Made by a program: the position numbers and the translations under genes. Shown one piece after another: positions 31,078 to 41,260 of a DNA stretch of 64,000 nt. This DNA is from Phragmites australis (Eukaryota > Streptophyta > Magnoliopsida > Poales > Poaceae): positions 18,827,501 to 18,891,500 of the forward strand of contig NC_084932.1 of the NCBI RefSeq assembly GCF_958298935.1, given 5' to 3'. Under the pieces are notes generated by a model. The model did no database searches. It saw only the letters and a list, made by a program, of their open reading frames with translations, and was not told where the DNA came from. Position 1 is the first letter of the stretch, and the number at the start of each line of letters is the position of its first letter.

Positions 31078-31800
31078 GTGATAGAAAACCACCGTGAAGA
31101 TGATTGCTGCTACTATGACCGCAGATCTACAGGACAGGATGGTCGACATGACTACCCTGCTCGAAGAGGCAAGCGTGACAGTGCCCCACCACCTTTTTCT
31201 GATGAGTTCGACGGAGGTTACAAGGCTTTTGTGCACGAACTTCAGTCAATTCGGTGGCCTGAGAAGTTCAAAGCGGGCCTGATCCCGAAATATTACGGGA
31301 AAATTAATCCCAATGAGTGGTTACAGATCTACACCAATATTATTCGAGCAGCCGGTGGTGACAATCGAGTAATGGTCAATTACCTGTTAACCGCCCTTGA
31401 TGGACCCGCAAGGTCCTGGTTGCTAAACTTGCCGCCCAACTCGATTAATTCGTGGGCAGAACTTAAGGCTCAATTCATAGCCAATTTCCAAGGCACAAGG
31501 CGACAATGAATCTCTTCGACATTTTATCCGCCGGTTCAGCGACAAGCGTAACACGATCCTGGACATCTCCGATGAGTCGGTAATCATCACCTTCAAACGA
31601 GGTGTTCAGGACACAGATTTATGTGGAAAGATGGCCACTCGAAGGATCTGTACGGTCAAAGAGCTTTTCGAGTTAGCCGACAAGTGTGCAAAATCAGTGG
31701 AAGCGCAGATGTGCGCTAAAAACCTTCAATCTAGCAAGGACAAACCTGAGTCCTCGAAGAACGGAGAAAAGAAGACCAACCCGGTGACAAGCGCAAGGGT
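31078..31800 (+). pseudogene. Gag (retrotrans_gag domain) of the Tat-type element
   Basis: Structural capsid protein that packages element RNA. The reading 'FKAGLIPKYYGKINPNEWLQ', 'DNRVMVNYLLTALDGPARSW' and 'SWAELKAQFIANFQGT' is the retrotrans_gag domain. The frame ends TGA at 31509 and resumes in another frame with 'SLRHFIRRFSDKRNTILD', 'ITFKRGVQDTDL' and 'ELFELADKCAKSVEAQM'. About 20-25 residues usually found between 'FQGT' and 'SLRHFIRRF' are missing, so a small deletion with frameshift sits near 31500. No zinc knuckle was recognised. Confidence 0.85.
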
Positions 31801-31929
31801 CCCGATATGACTATAGCTGCGGTCGACAGGAACACATCACGCAATACTGGGGACAACAAAGGCCTTAGTCGAGGTGGTGGAAAGTGGTGTCCCATCCATC
31901 GGAGCAACTAGCATGACTTCGACGAGTGC

Positions 31930-32600
31930 TATGTGTTCAAGAAGAAGCTCGATGAAAAGATCAAGTTGAACGCTGAGCATGGCAATAAGCAGGCTAAGTC
32001 AAACGTTGAGGGCAGCGAGCCCCAGTTCCATGAGGCAGACCACGGCTTGGTGCACATGTTTGGAGGAGCCTCCATGTACGAGTCCAAAAGGCAGTACAAG
32101 GTGGTCAAGCGAGAAGTCAACTTGGCCCTAATTGGGCCCACTCAGTATCTCAGGTGGTCGGAACAGTCGATCACCTTTGGTCAAACCGACCATCCGATCG
32201 CGATACCACATCCTGGTCGATACCCGGTCATGGTTCAGCCGACCATACTCAACATCAAAGTTTCTAGAACTCTGGTCGATGGTGGTAGTTCACTCAACCT
32301 CATTTTCTCCAAAACCTTGTACAAGATGGGAATTTAGAGATCGGAGCTTAAAAAGAGAGTCGAGCCTTTCCACGGCATAACTCCCAACTCATCGACCATG
32401 CCTCTCGGTCGGATCGAGCTACCGGTTACGTTTGGCACGCCCGACAATTTCCGCACAGAAAAGCTAACCTTTGATGTTGTGGACTTCAAGACGGCGTACA
32501 ATGTGATTTTAGGCCGCCCATTGCTGGCAAGTTCATGGCGGTGGTTCACTATGCTTACTAAATGCTCAAGATCCCGGGTCCTAAGGGGGCCATTATAGTT
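31930..32600 (+). pseudogene. Aspartic protease domain of the Tat-type element
   Basis: It processes Gag-Pol. The frame reads 'MVQPTILNIKVSRTLVDGGS', with the D-G-G-S active-site variant usual in these elements, then 'SLNLIFSKTLYKMGI'. A stop at 32335-32337 interrupts it. The same reading continues with 'LPVTFGTPDNF' and 'AYNVILGRPLL', the latter the conserved ILGRP block. The region around 32550 then changes frame. Confidence 0.8.
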
Positions 32601-32904
32601 AAAGGGGATCAGCGCGCAGCGGTCAAATGCGATAAGCAAAGCCTGGATATGGTCGAACACTTCGGTCGAGTGGCTATCACCCCCAAGGACGTAAATTCTA
32701 AGCGTCAAAGGCACCAAGGTGTCGTCGAGGCCAAAGACTCCAGGCTCGTATGTCTTGCTATCACTTCTGAGTCTGACAACGCCGAAGGCAAGATCAACGA
32801 TGGCGTCAACAATAAGAAGACCGGTGGTTGCGTCAAGGCAGTGCCCCTGAACACGTTCGAACCATCCAAGACGGTTAAGATTGGGGCCAATCTTGATCCC
32901 AAAT

Positions 32905-33690
32905 AGGAACTCGAGCTCATCACCTTCCTCCAGGCAAACCAAGACGTGTTCACATGGCAACCGTCCGATATGCCTGAGATCCCCAGGGAGATGATCAAGC
33001 ATCAACTGGCTGTTAAACTCGGTGCCAAACCTGTGGTGCAGAAGCAGCGAAGATTTGCGGAAGATAGGAAGTGGACCATCCAGGAGGAGGTCGATAGACT
33101 CCTAAAGGCGGGCTTCATTCGAGAAGTGCGTCATCCTACATGGCTCGCGAATCTCGTCCTGGTTAAGAAGGCCAATGGCATATGGAGAATGTGCATTGAC
33201 TTCACCGACTTCAACAAGGCTTGCCCCAAGGATCCTTTTCCCCTCCAGCGCATCGATCAGATCGTCGACTCTACGGTAGGCTGCAAATTGCTATGTTTTC
33301 TAGATTTCTATTCAGGGTATCACAAAATTAGCATGGGATTAGAGGATGAGGAGAAAAAACTTTACTACTCCCTTGGTGTATTTTACTATGTAAAGATGCC
33401 TTTCGGTTTAAAAAACATTGGTGCTACATATCAAAGGTGTATTTAAAACTGTCTACAACCCCAAATTGGGCGCAATGTAGAAGCATACGTCGATGATGTT
33501 GTAGTCAAGTCGGAAGAAACACATTGGTTAACGATCTCATGGAAGCATTCGACAACCTTAGGAAGTATCACATGATGCTCAACCCCGAAAAGTGCACGTT
33601 TAGTGTGCCGTCTGGCAAACTTCTCGGCTTCCTGGTGTCAAGTCACAACATTGAGGCCAACCCACGAAAAATTGAGGCTCTCGACTAGAT
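32905..33690 (+). pseudogene. Reverse transcriptase domain of the Tat-type element
   Basis: It copies element RNA into DNA. The frame from 32946 reads 'MFTWQPSDMPEIPREMIKHQ', 'QEEVDRLLKAGFIREV', 'WRMCIDFTDFNKACPKDPFP', 'LLCFLDFYSGYHKI' and 'KMPFGLKNIGATYQR', followed by a stop at 33444-33446. The next block has 'NVEAYVDDVVVKS', the catalytic YVDD. Then come 'NPEKCTFSVPSGKLLGFLVS' and 'IEANPRKIEAL'. Catalytic Asp positions are intact, but the stop and a ~1-bp shift near 33530 disable the gene. Confidence 0.9.
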
Positions 33691-33699
33691 GCGGTCACC

Positions 33700-34240
33700 T
33701 CTAACACTGAAGGAGGTTCAGAAACTGACAGGTTGCATCGCTGCTCTTAGTCGATTCATTTCTAGGATGGGCGAGCGAGGAATGCCTTTCTTCAAGTTGT
33801 TGAAGAAACAAAACTGATTCGAGTGGATAGAAGAAGCAGAACATGCCTTCCAGGACTTAAAAAGGTACTTATCTTCCCCATTGATTCTTACACTGCCTAA
33901 TGAGAAAGAGGAGCTCTTTTTGTATATTGCAGCTACCCCACAAGTTGTAAGCACGGTACTGGCGGTCGAACGGGAATGTCCCAAGAAAAAGGCCAAGGTC
34001 CAGAAACCTGTTTATTACGTGAGCGAGGTTCTACACAATGCTAAGCTACGATATCCACAAGTACATAAGCTGATATATGCAGTCTTGATGTCTTCCTGGA
34101 AATTACGGAACTACTTTCAAGCGCACAGGATCACGGTCATAACGATGTATTCGCTGAAGGATGTAATACACAATTGGGAAGCTACTGGATGAATCACGCA
34201 ATGGGCGGTAGAACTAAATGAGTTTGACGTAAGCTACTCA
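33700..34240 (+). pseudogene. RT-associated RNase H of the Tat-type element
   Basis: 'LTGCIAALSRFISRMGERGM' and 'FFKLLKKQ' connect RT to the RNase H fold, followed by 'PQVVSTVLAVERE', 'VQKPVYYVSEVLHNAKLRYP' and 'KLRNYFQAHRITVIT'. This domain degrades the RNA template. Stops near 33820 and 34190 break the frame. Confidence 0.8.
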
Positions 34241-34324
34241 CCACGCACAAGCGTGAAATCCGGAGTGTTAGCATATTTCATCGCCGAATGGACAAGCATT
34301 GAGAAAAAAAGGTCAAACATGGTC

Positions 34325-34713
34325 GAAAATCATTGGACACTCTTTTTGATGGATCGCTCACGCTCCAGGGCTCGGGGGCTGGCATTGTGCTCAAATCGCC
34401 AAAGGGCGATGAACTCAGGTACGTTGTTCAGTTAGACTTTAAAGTCTCTAATCATGTTGCAGAATATGAAGGACTGGTAAACAGGGTTCGCATGACTGCA
34501 TCGCTTGGGATTAAATGACTTCTTGTGAAAGGGGACTCACAGCTAGTCATAAACCAAGTTCAAAAGGAGTACTGGTGCTTGGACGACAACATGGCGGCTT
34601 ACTTACTCGAGGTACGAAAGCTCGAGAAAAAGTTTGAAGGGCTAGAAGTGACGCATATCAGAAGGAGTGATAACTCTGGTGCGGATGAACATGCTAGACT
34701 CACTTCTTCTTAG
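34325..34713 (+). pseudogene. Second (additional) RNase H domain
   Basis: 'LFDGSLTLQGSGAGIVLKSP', 'NHVAEYEGLVNRVRMTASLG', 'VKGDSQLVINQVQKEYWCLD' and 'VTHIRRSDNSGADEHARL' form an RNase H fold of the RVT_3 type, with D...E...D motif positions. A second RNase H between the canonical RNase H and integrase defines the Tat/Ogre gypsy lineage. One in-frame stop, TGA after 'SLGIK' (34516-34518), is present, and the last motif carries 'GADEHARL' where NxxAD.LARL is usual. Confidence 0.85.
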
Positions 34714-34838
34714 CACTGGTACCCATAGGGGTCTTCGTTGAGAAACTCCTTAAGCCATCTGTCCCAACAGTTCAGTGAACAAATGCTGCCCAACCCGACC
34801 AGCAGTCTGGTCAGGTTAGCGAGATAGAACCCGCAGAC

Positions 34839-36100
34839 ATGGATGTTGTACTACTCGAACAAAACCCGACTTGGATGACTCCTTACCAAGCCTATCTCAA
34901 GGGTCGAGACATCCCTGATGATGATGCATTTGTAGAGAAAATTGCTCGTAAATCCGAGCTCTACATTTTGGTAGACAGCAAGCTCTACCGAAAGGGGAGT
35001 AATGGAATCTTGAAGAAGTGCATCACTCAGGAAGAGAAATATTGCTCGATATCAATGGAGGCACGTGTGGTAATCATGCGTCTTCTCGCACCTTGGTCGG
35101 AAAAATTTTCCGCCAGGGATTCTATTGGCCGACTGTCCTCTAGGATGCTTTTGAGCTGGTCAAAAAGTGCGAAAGCTGCCAATTTTTTGGAAGGCGGACC
35201 ACTCGACCAACCCAAGCTCTGCAAACAATTCCTCTCTCTTGGCCTTTCTCCGTCTGGGGCTTGGATATCCTGGGATCGTTCTCAAGGTCCCAAGGTGGTT
35301 ACAAGTTCCTATTCGTGGCTATCGACACGTTCACCAAGCGGATAGAGGCTGAACCCGTAGGAAAAATAACCACAAAAACAGCCAAGAAGTTCATGAGGAG
35401 CACACTTACTCAATTCGGATTTCCGCATCGGATAATTACGGATAACGGTAGCCAGTTTAGAAGTGGAACCTTCATTGCATTCTGCGAAGAATTCCGCATT
35501 AAGACTTGTGTCGCCTCAGTAGCTCACCCGCAGAGTAATGGTCAACTTGAGCATGCTAATGGTATAGTCTTGCAAGGTATCAAAACTCCGGTCTTCGACA
35601 AACTAAAAGCCTACTCAAAACACTGGGTAAAAGAGATTCCTTTGGTACTCTTGGCCATTCGTACGTCGACTAATAGGGCCACCTGTGAAACTCCGTTCTT
35701 CTTAGTTTATGGAGCAGAAGCGGTGCTCCCGACTGAGTTGCAGTTTAGATCACCTCGAGTGGGAAGTTACTCTGAAGAAGGGTAGGAGCTCTTACAAGCA
35801 GATGACATAAATTTACTCGAGGAGTGCCGAGATCGAGCATCTATTCGAGTGGCTAAGAATCAGCAGGCGTTGCGTAGATATCAAAGCCAGAAAATTCAAC
35901 CCATTGAACTCGCTGCTAGGGACCTTGTCCTACGGAAGGTGAAAAAACAAGCCCAGTGCCACAAGTTATCGCCTGAGTGGGAATGACCTTACATATTAGT
36001 CGAACTCACTCGACCTGGGTCGGTACGGCTATCTACTCCAAACGGCAAGATACTTGAGCACTCGTGGAACATCGATCAACTCCGAAAGTTTTATCCATAG
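34839..36100 (+). pseudogene. Integrase of the Tat-type element
   Basis: It inserts element DNA into the host genome. The frame begins 'MDVVLLEQNPTWMTPYQAYL', and a frame change occurs around the zinc-binding region (35050-35250). The catalytic core from 35261 reads 'MDILGSFSRSQGGYKFLFVA', 'HRIITDNGSQFRSG' and 'AHPQSNGQLEHANGIV', giving the D,D35E triad. 'FFLVYGAEAVLPTEL' follows, then TAG at 35783. The C-terminal part continues in another reading to 'ILEHSWNIDQLRKFYP' and a stop near 36100. No chromodomain is visible. Confidence 0.85.
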
Positions 36101-36263
36101 AAAAGGTAGGTTACAAGTAAGTCTTTACATTCGATTCGGTTGGCTACTCGATTACATAGTTTTTACTTTTTCACTCTAATCCGTGTAGCTAGTGCAAAAT
36201 TGACAGAAAGGATTAGCTTAGATCTTGCAAAAAACCTCCAAGAGTTTGGAAGCATATGGACCC

Positions 36264-36818
36264 TTATTCACCCTTAGACGAGTCGAGGAACCTTTTATAC
36301 TCCTCCCTCGAGCGGCAACTGATCATTCCAGTAAACAGCCATCGACCAGCATAGGGACCAGGGAATGTGGCCAAGGCGAAGACCCTACTAGAGCTACTGG
36401 CCAACACCGGTGATGCCGAGTGGTCTTCTGTGTGGTGCGAAGGCGATCTGGCAGTTGTCGATGGAGAAGACGACCGTGCCTCCTTAGCCGGTGATGACAT
36501 GAAGGATCCACCGCCGAAGACCTCGATGGCGGCTTGGTCGATGATCCGGTCGAGATCACCACCATCCTCAATTCTCCCCCATGCGGAGCGCTGCGTCGTC
36601 TGGCTTGAAGCATAGGTCTTGATGTAATGGCGAACGCATTGAATGAGGGGATGGCGATTATCTGCGGTGGGCGCTTCTTCCCTCTCTTTCTTAGGCCTAG
36701 TACTCGAGTCCTCGTCATCGGAGGAAACGATGATGATTTCAGGAGGGACCATGGCGAGAGGCCTAGGGGAAAGGACTTCTAGGATTAGTCCACGAGGTGG
36801 AGATGGAGTGGAGGCCAT
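36264..36818 (-). CDS. Antisense ORF downstream of integrase (aORF, distal part)
   Basis: An intact 184-codon minus-strand frame lies between pol and the expected 3' LTR. It begins 'MASTPSPPRGLILEVLSPRP', has an acidic Ser patch 'VSSDDEDSS', and ends 'FPGPYAGRWLFTGMISCRSR'. I recognise no domain. Additional ORFs, sometimes antisense to gag-pol, are described for Tat-lineage elements such as Grande and RIRE2, and this fits that pattern. Its function is unknown. It has a gene-like start and stays open while the sense genes are broken. Confidence 0.5.
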   Translation of the reverse strand: MASTPSPPRGLILEVLSPRPLAMVPPEIIIVSSDDEDSSTRPKKEREEAPTADNRHPLIQCVRHYIKTYASSQTTQRSAWGRIEDGGDLDRIIDQAAIEVFGGGSFMSSPAKEARSSSPSTTARSPSHHTEDHSASPVLASSSSRVFALATFPGPYAGRWLFTGMISCRSREEYKRFLDSSKGE

Positions 36819-36899
36819 GGCTTCAAGCTCTATAAGTCCTAGAAGGCAATGGGCAAAGGAAACAAAGGGGGCAATGTGAAGGACAGACGGCTTCGAGTC

Positions 36900-37960
36900 C
36901 CCTCTATTTATAGCAGGGGGAACGGGTCTTACTGTATAAACGTAGTCATCAAGATCTGAAACGATGGTGTCGCCTCAGGCGCATAGCGTGTTCATCGAGA
37001 CGTCATGATGGCATTATGGCCTGTCTCATCTCTGCAAACAGGGATGGGCGGTCATTACGCAAGTGAAGATTGTGGTGAAAACGAGCAAAAATGGGAGTGG
37101 GTTTTTAATGCCCACCTACCCAGCGGTTCGAGCTCACTCGGTACCCACATTGCAGTTAAAACAATAATGCTCAGGGGCTTGTACTCTCGAGTATTTAGTC
37201 GAGGATGGTGTGTTGATGAATATGCTCTACTCTTTGTCTTGATTACCATATCAAATAGAGAGTCGGGGGTTACATCGCATACTTTCGGTGCTAGAACTTT
37301 ACTCTTTGTTTGACTACATTATTGACCAATGGTACAGGTATGTCCTTTTTTACTCTCCGATCAAGTAACTTCTTCCTCGACCATAGAGTCAGGGGCTACA
37401 TCATAATACCATATTTTCTGTTATATGTTTTTTTGCAAAATTTTATCTGGCTCTGCATTGGTCACATTGAATAGAACCAACGGAGACATGTGTTGGGTCG
37501 ATGACGGGCAATTATACCTCAGGAGGCATAATGGGACAGAGATTGTCAGACATCTCACGCCTAACGGCCAAAAGGGTTATGAAGTCCTAGTTTGCCTCGC
37601 GTGTGCTCTCTATCGAGTTCATGTTTATGTGCTGATTGAATGCGCATGTTGATAAAAGTTCGCAGAAAATTTGATATGCTCTAAGCTCAGTATTAGTCTT
37701 TTTCCTTACTATTACGGTCTTCTCGAGTACTCGAGGGCCGCGCATCTAATAGCTTATCTAGTTAAAATTTCAGGTTGACAGGTGCATAATCGTATGGTCT
37801 TGAGAACGATGACAACATGTATCTATTAGTTTTTGCATCTACTTATGCTAATCCTATTTTATTGATAAGGAAATAACAGATAAAAGCATAATAGACTGGA
37901 AAAGTATAGCATTGTTACGGGCATTCTCAGATCATAAAATATATCTTACAAGTGCCAGAA
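36900..37960. other. Non-coding 3' region of the Tat-type element
   Basis: Repeated phrases like GAGTCGGGGGTTAC and GAGTCAGGGGCTAC occur. No supported coding region was found. Similar GTCGGGGGCTAC phrases are frequent in the 3' non-coding part of such elements. Confidence 0.45.
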
Positions 37961-37972
37961 TAGGATGGACCA

Positions 37973-38990
37973 TCAGTCTGAGGGACTCTCCTCACTATCA
38001 TCACTAGGCAAACTAAGCCTCAAAGACTCGACAAAGGCTGGAACCACTGGCTGGATGCTTTCAACAAGTTTCGCAGCCTCCTCGCTAGTACAATTGAACC
38101 TGACTATCACCAATGAGGTATTGAGCTTGGGGTTATATCTCTTGAGAATACCTAGCAATGTGACAGCACTTGCAGAGGCTGCTTGTGACATGAGGTCGAG
38201 AGTCTGCTCTTTCAGCTCTTGAAGAGCCAGAACAACAACATCCCTTTCACCCATCATCGCCATCTTTTCAGCTCGAGCGGTGTTCACTTGATTCTTGAGT
38301 CTCTCCTGAAACTTGACATCGTCGTTAACCTTCTTCATTGCGTCATAAAGAAGCTTTTCCTTGCTGTTGCAGGAGGACTCAAGGCCTAAAAAAGGTAAAC
38401 CAAACAATAATTCTTTGCTAATCACCCAATAATCAAATCACACACTTGTGATCAAGAACAGACTTACCTTCAATTTTCTCTCTCTTGGCTTTGAGCTTTT
38501 TGTGCTGGGTGGCCTCGGCAGCACCTACTTGAGCGCTTGTAGCTTGGAGAAGAGCTTTTATCGCCGCCCACGGATCATCAGTCAGAATTGATATTGAAGT
38601 TTCACTTTCCCTGAGCTACGGGTCTTCTTAGGGCGCGCTTGAGGCAGGAACTCTGATTGGAGCTGAGGCCGAGTCAACTGGGGAAGTTAGCCCCGAATGA
38701 TTGGTCAAGGTGCTGGCAGCCTTGATTTGCGCCTCAGTCGATAGTCTGCAATCAACAGAATAAGAGAAGAGGAGAAAAAAGGATTGCTAATCGACCAGTC
38801 AAGATCAGAATCCAAGACAAACCTCTTTGAAATCGGAAAAAGTGAAATGATGCTTGACTTTTGCCTTTTTTGGGGTCACCTTCTTTATTCTTGGTCCAGA
38901 TCGGAAAATGTGGAATGATGCTTGACTTTTGCCTTTTTGGGGTCACCTTCTTTGTTCTTGGATTGGTATGGGAAGAAGTGGGAGATTTTC
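37973..38990 (-). pseudogene. Antisense transposon ORF segments with coiled-coil character (aORF, proximal part)
   Basis: On the minus strand three blocks read in order. 38752-38990 gives a Lys-rich segment, 'KKVTPKRQKSS', repeated as 'NKEGDPKKGKSQASFH'. 38460-38600 gives Ala/Lys/Glu-rich helix ('AAEATQHKKLKAKREKIEG'). 37973-38425 gives 'DAMKKVNDDVKFQERLKNQV', 'SLVIVRFNCTSEEAAKLVES' and an acidic C-terminus. Intron-like gaps with AG/GT borders may separate them. The style matches the C-terminal half of the 'gypsy type transposon' proteins of grasses, like that at 15-18 kb. A possible coiled-coil protein, function unknown. Confidence 0.5.
38832..38967. repeat. 68-bp tandem duplication
   Basis: ATCGGAAAA…GATGCTTGACTTTTGCCTTTTTTGGGGTCACCTTCTTT occurs at 38832 and 38900, differing at a few positions. 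It duplicates the Lys-rich antisense coding segment. Confidence 0.9.
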
Positions 38991-39001
38991 TTGCCATTCG
39001 C

Positions 39002-39668
39002 CGAGTTCTCATATAACAATAGCTATCAATCAAGTGTTGAGATGTCCCCGTTTGAAACTCTCTATGGCCGTAGATGCTGAACACCGTTGAATTGGTCCGA
39101 ATCCAGTGAACGGGCTTTCTTAGGCCCGGATTTGGTCAAGGAGGCAGAAGAGCATGTTCTGACTATTCAGAAGTGTCTCCTCACGGCACAACCACGGCAG
39201 AATAGCTATGCGGATTGTCGCCGCCAAGAGCTCGTGTTTGAAGTTGGAGATTTTGTTTATCTCAAAGTGTCGCCTATCAAAGGTGTTTGATGCTTTCAAG
39301 TCCAGGGCAAGCTAGCACCCCGCTATGTTGGTCCATTTAAGATCGTTTCTCGGCATGGAGAGGTGGCCTATCAATTGGACTTGCCTTCGTCCCTCTCCAT
39401 CGTTCACAATGTCTTCCACGTGTCACAATTGAAGAAATGCCTTCGAGTTCCAACTGAAGTGATCGAAGCTGCAAACCAAGAGCTGCAGCCGGATCTTTCA
39501 TATTGTGAGCGGCCAATCTGAATCTTGGATGAAGCGGAATGCAAAACACGACAGCAATCAATAAAGTTCATCAAAATCCAATGGAGTAACCACTTAGAAG
39601 ACGAAGTGACGTGGGAGCATGAAGATAAAATCCGCTCTGAGTATCCCGAGCTTTTTGAGAGCTTGTGA
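39002..39668 (+). pseudogene. Chromovirus integrase C-terminus with chromodomain (5' truncated)
   Basis: The plus strand reads 'QSSVEMSPFETLYGRRC', 'FLGPDLVKEAEEHV', 'FEVGDFVYLKVSPIKGV', '[20 protein letters not shown]' and '[19 protein letters not shown]'. It ends with the chromodomain-like 'IQWSNHLEDEVTWEHEDKI'. These identify the 3' end of pol of a chromodomain gypsy element (Tekay/Del type). Chromodomains can direct integration toward modified chromatin. Stops occur after 'GRRC', after 'IKGV' and after 'CERPI'. Everything upstream is missing, cut at about 39000 against the Tat-type element. Confidence 0.85.
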
Positions 39669-39839
39669 ATGTCATTGTAATTTTGCACATTTGGAACCTC
39701 TCGCATGTCTATATTCATCGCCATATTGAACGGAAGTTGAGTCTCAAAAGAGTTGTGTTTGGAAGTTAACTCGACCCAAGGCAAGATGAGCTTGTTCTTG
39801 CTTCTTGCTGGCTTGTGGCCCGGCCGGTACCTATGTCGT

Positions 39840-41260
39840 TCTAACCGTCGGTGGTTGGTCTGACCGCCAAGAGACTTGCGGTCTGACCATCAGAGTGCAA
39901 AACTCTCTATATAGATTTTGGCCTAACCACCATTTCCACAGTCTAATCGAGCCGTGGTCTGATCAAGCCTAGCTACGGTCTGACCGCCAGTTCACAGAGA
40001 GGCCCGATGGCTATCTTTTCATTCCATCAATGAAAATTGATGTGATTCTTTCCCAATTGAGGAGGACTCTTTTCCATTTCATCGCTAGCACCTTCTCCCT
40101 AAGTCTACCAAATCTCTAGATGAGATTCTTTTTAAGGGGGGAGGTTTGTCACGTCCCAAAAATGCTAATTATGCAATTAAGCATGCGTAATCCTTATCGC
40201 ATGTGTTTATGCATATTCATCTAACAAAAACTAGTTAAACATGTTCCAAATACCTTAGAGATGGTTTAGTGTACCTTGGAGACTCTCTAAACACTTTGGA
40301 GAAGGAAGAGAATAGAAGGAGGATGGTGAAGGGAGACTTAGGAAAATTTAAGCAAAAGAACCCCCTCGCGATCTAACCGGGGTCACCCGCGGTCTGATTG
40401 CCAGTTGTGCTACCACGGGTTGCCACATGGATTTCCCCATGGTCCGACTGGAGCTATCTGTGGTCTGACCGCCAGCACAAAGAGGCTCTGGTTAAGTGGT
40501 CGATCGCCTCCCTCTCTCTACCTCTCACTGTCATTAGCTTTCTCTCTTTCACACACATTCCATCAATCCCTAGAGAGAGGGATTGATCCACTCGTTGCAA
40601 TCGAAGGCCGGAGATAGGAGGTGGGAACCCCCATGAGCTTTCCGGAGGGCTTCCCCGAGTCTTCCCCTTCTTTCCGCCGGATTCGCTTTTTCTCGGCCTT
40701 TTCTCCCTCCGTGAGCTTTGTCACCTTCCGAAAACCATATACGGAGATCGAAGCTTCTACAGAGGATTCCAATCCGCTAGAAAGTTCACCCACGCCAAGG
40801 TGAACCGCCCCATACCCTTCTCCTGTCATTTCCTAGCTCGATCGGGTCGCCGTTTCGATTTTTGCCTGGAACCCATTTTGAACCCAAGATGTAGATCTAC
40901 TTTTTAAGGTTTTACATGTTCAAACCGTGCATGGAGTCCGAATGACCACGCAAAATGTTTACCTAGCCCTAGGGAGTACATTGGTGCCATTTGTTGCCGA
41001 AGGCTTCACGGGAATCTTCATTGGTGACCTCACAAACATTCTGCCTGTAGGTCTGGTCGTCTAACCGCTGCTCTGGCCAGTCTGACCGCCATTAGGTCGG
41101 TGGAAAAGATCAGTCAGCAACCAGGTTCAAAGTCAGACCGCCACTAGGGTCGGTCTGACTATTGGAGGGTGGTCTGACCGCCAGCTCAACTTCTGTCAGA
41201 CCGCCAAAGGCCAAAACCTACTGCAAGCCGACAGTCTGACCACCAACTTGTTGAAGCAAG
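39840..41260. repeat. Dispersed GGTCTGACCGCC motif cluster
   Basis: More than ten copies or near copies of GGTCTGACCGCCA (either strand) occur on both sides of the polypurine tract, for instance near 39860, 39995, 40465, 41085 and 41175. They lie in the 3' UTR and the start of the LTR. Confidence 0.7.

Larger units (their letters stand above)
29395..39000 (+). mobile_element. Ty3/gypsy retrotransposon, Tat-type (dual RNase H), 3' truncated
   Basis: In plus-strand order come the 5' LTR, a primer-binding-site-like tract, gag, protease, RT, RNase H, a second RNase H domain, integrase, and then ~3 kb with antisense frames. The extra RNase H after the RT-RNase H is the known hallmark of the Tat/Ogre lineage. 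The LTR left edge is uncertain, though TGATCAG near 29403 is a candidate. No 3' LTR was found: at about 39000 the sequence changes to another gypsy element. Every coding domain has frameshifts or stops, so it is dead, though all catalytic blocks remain readable. Confidence 0.8.
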
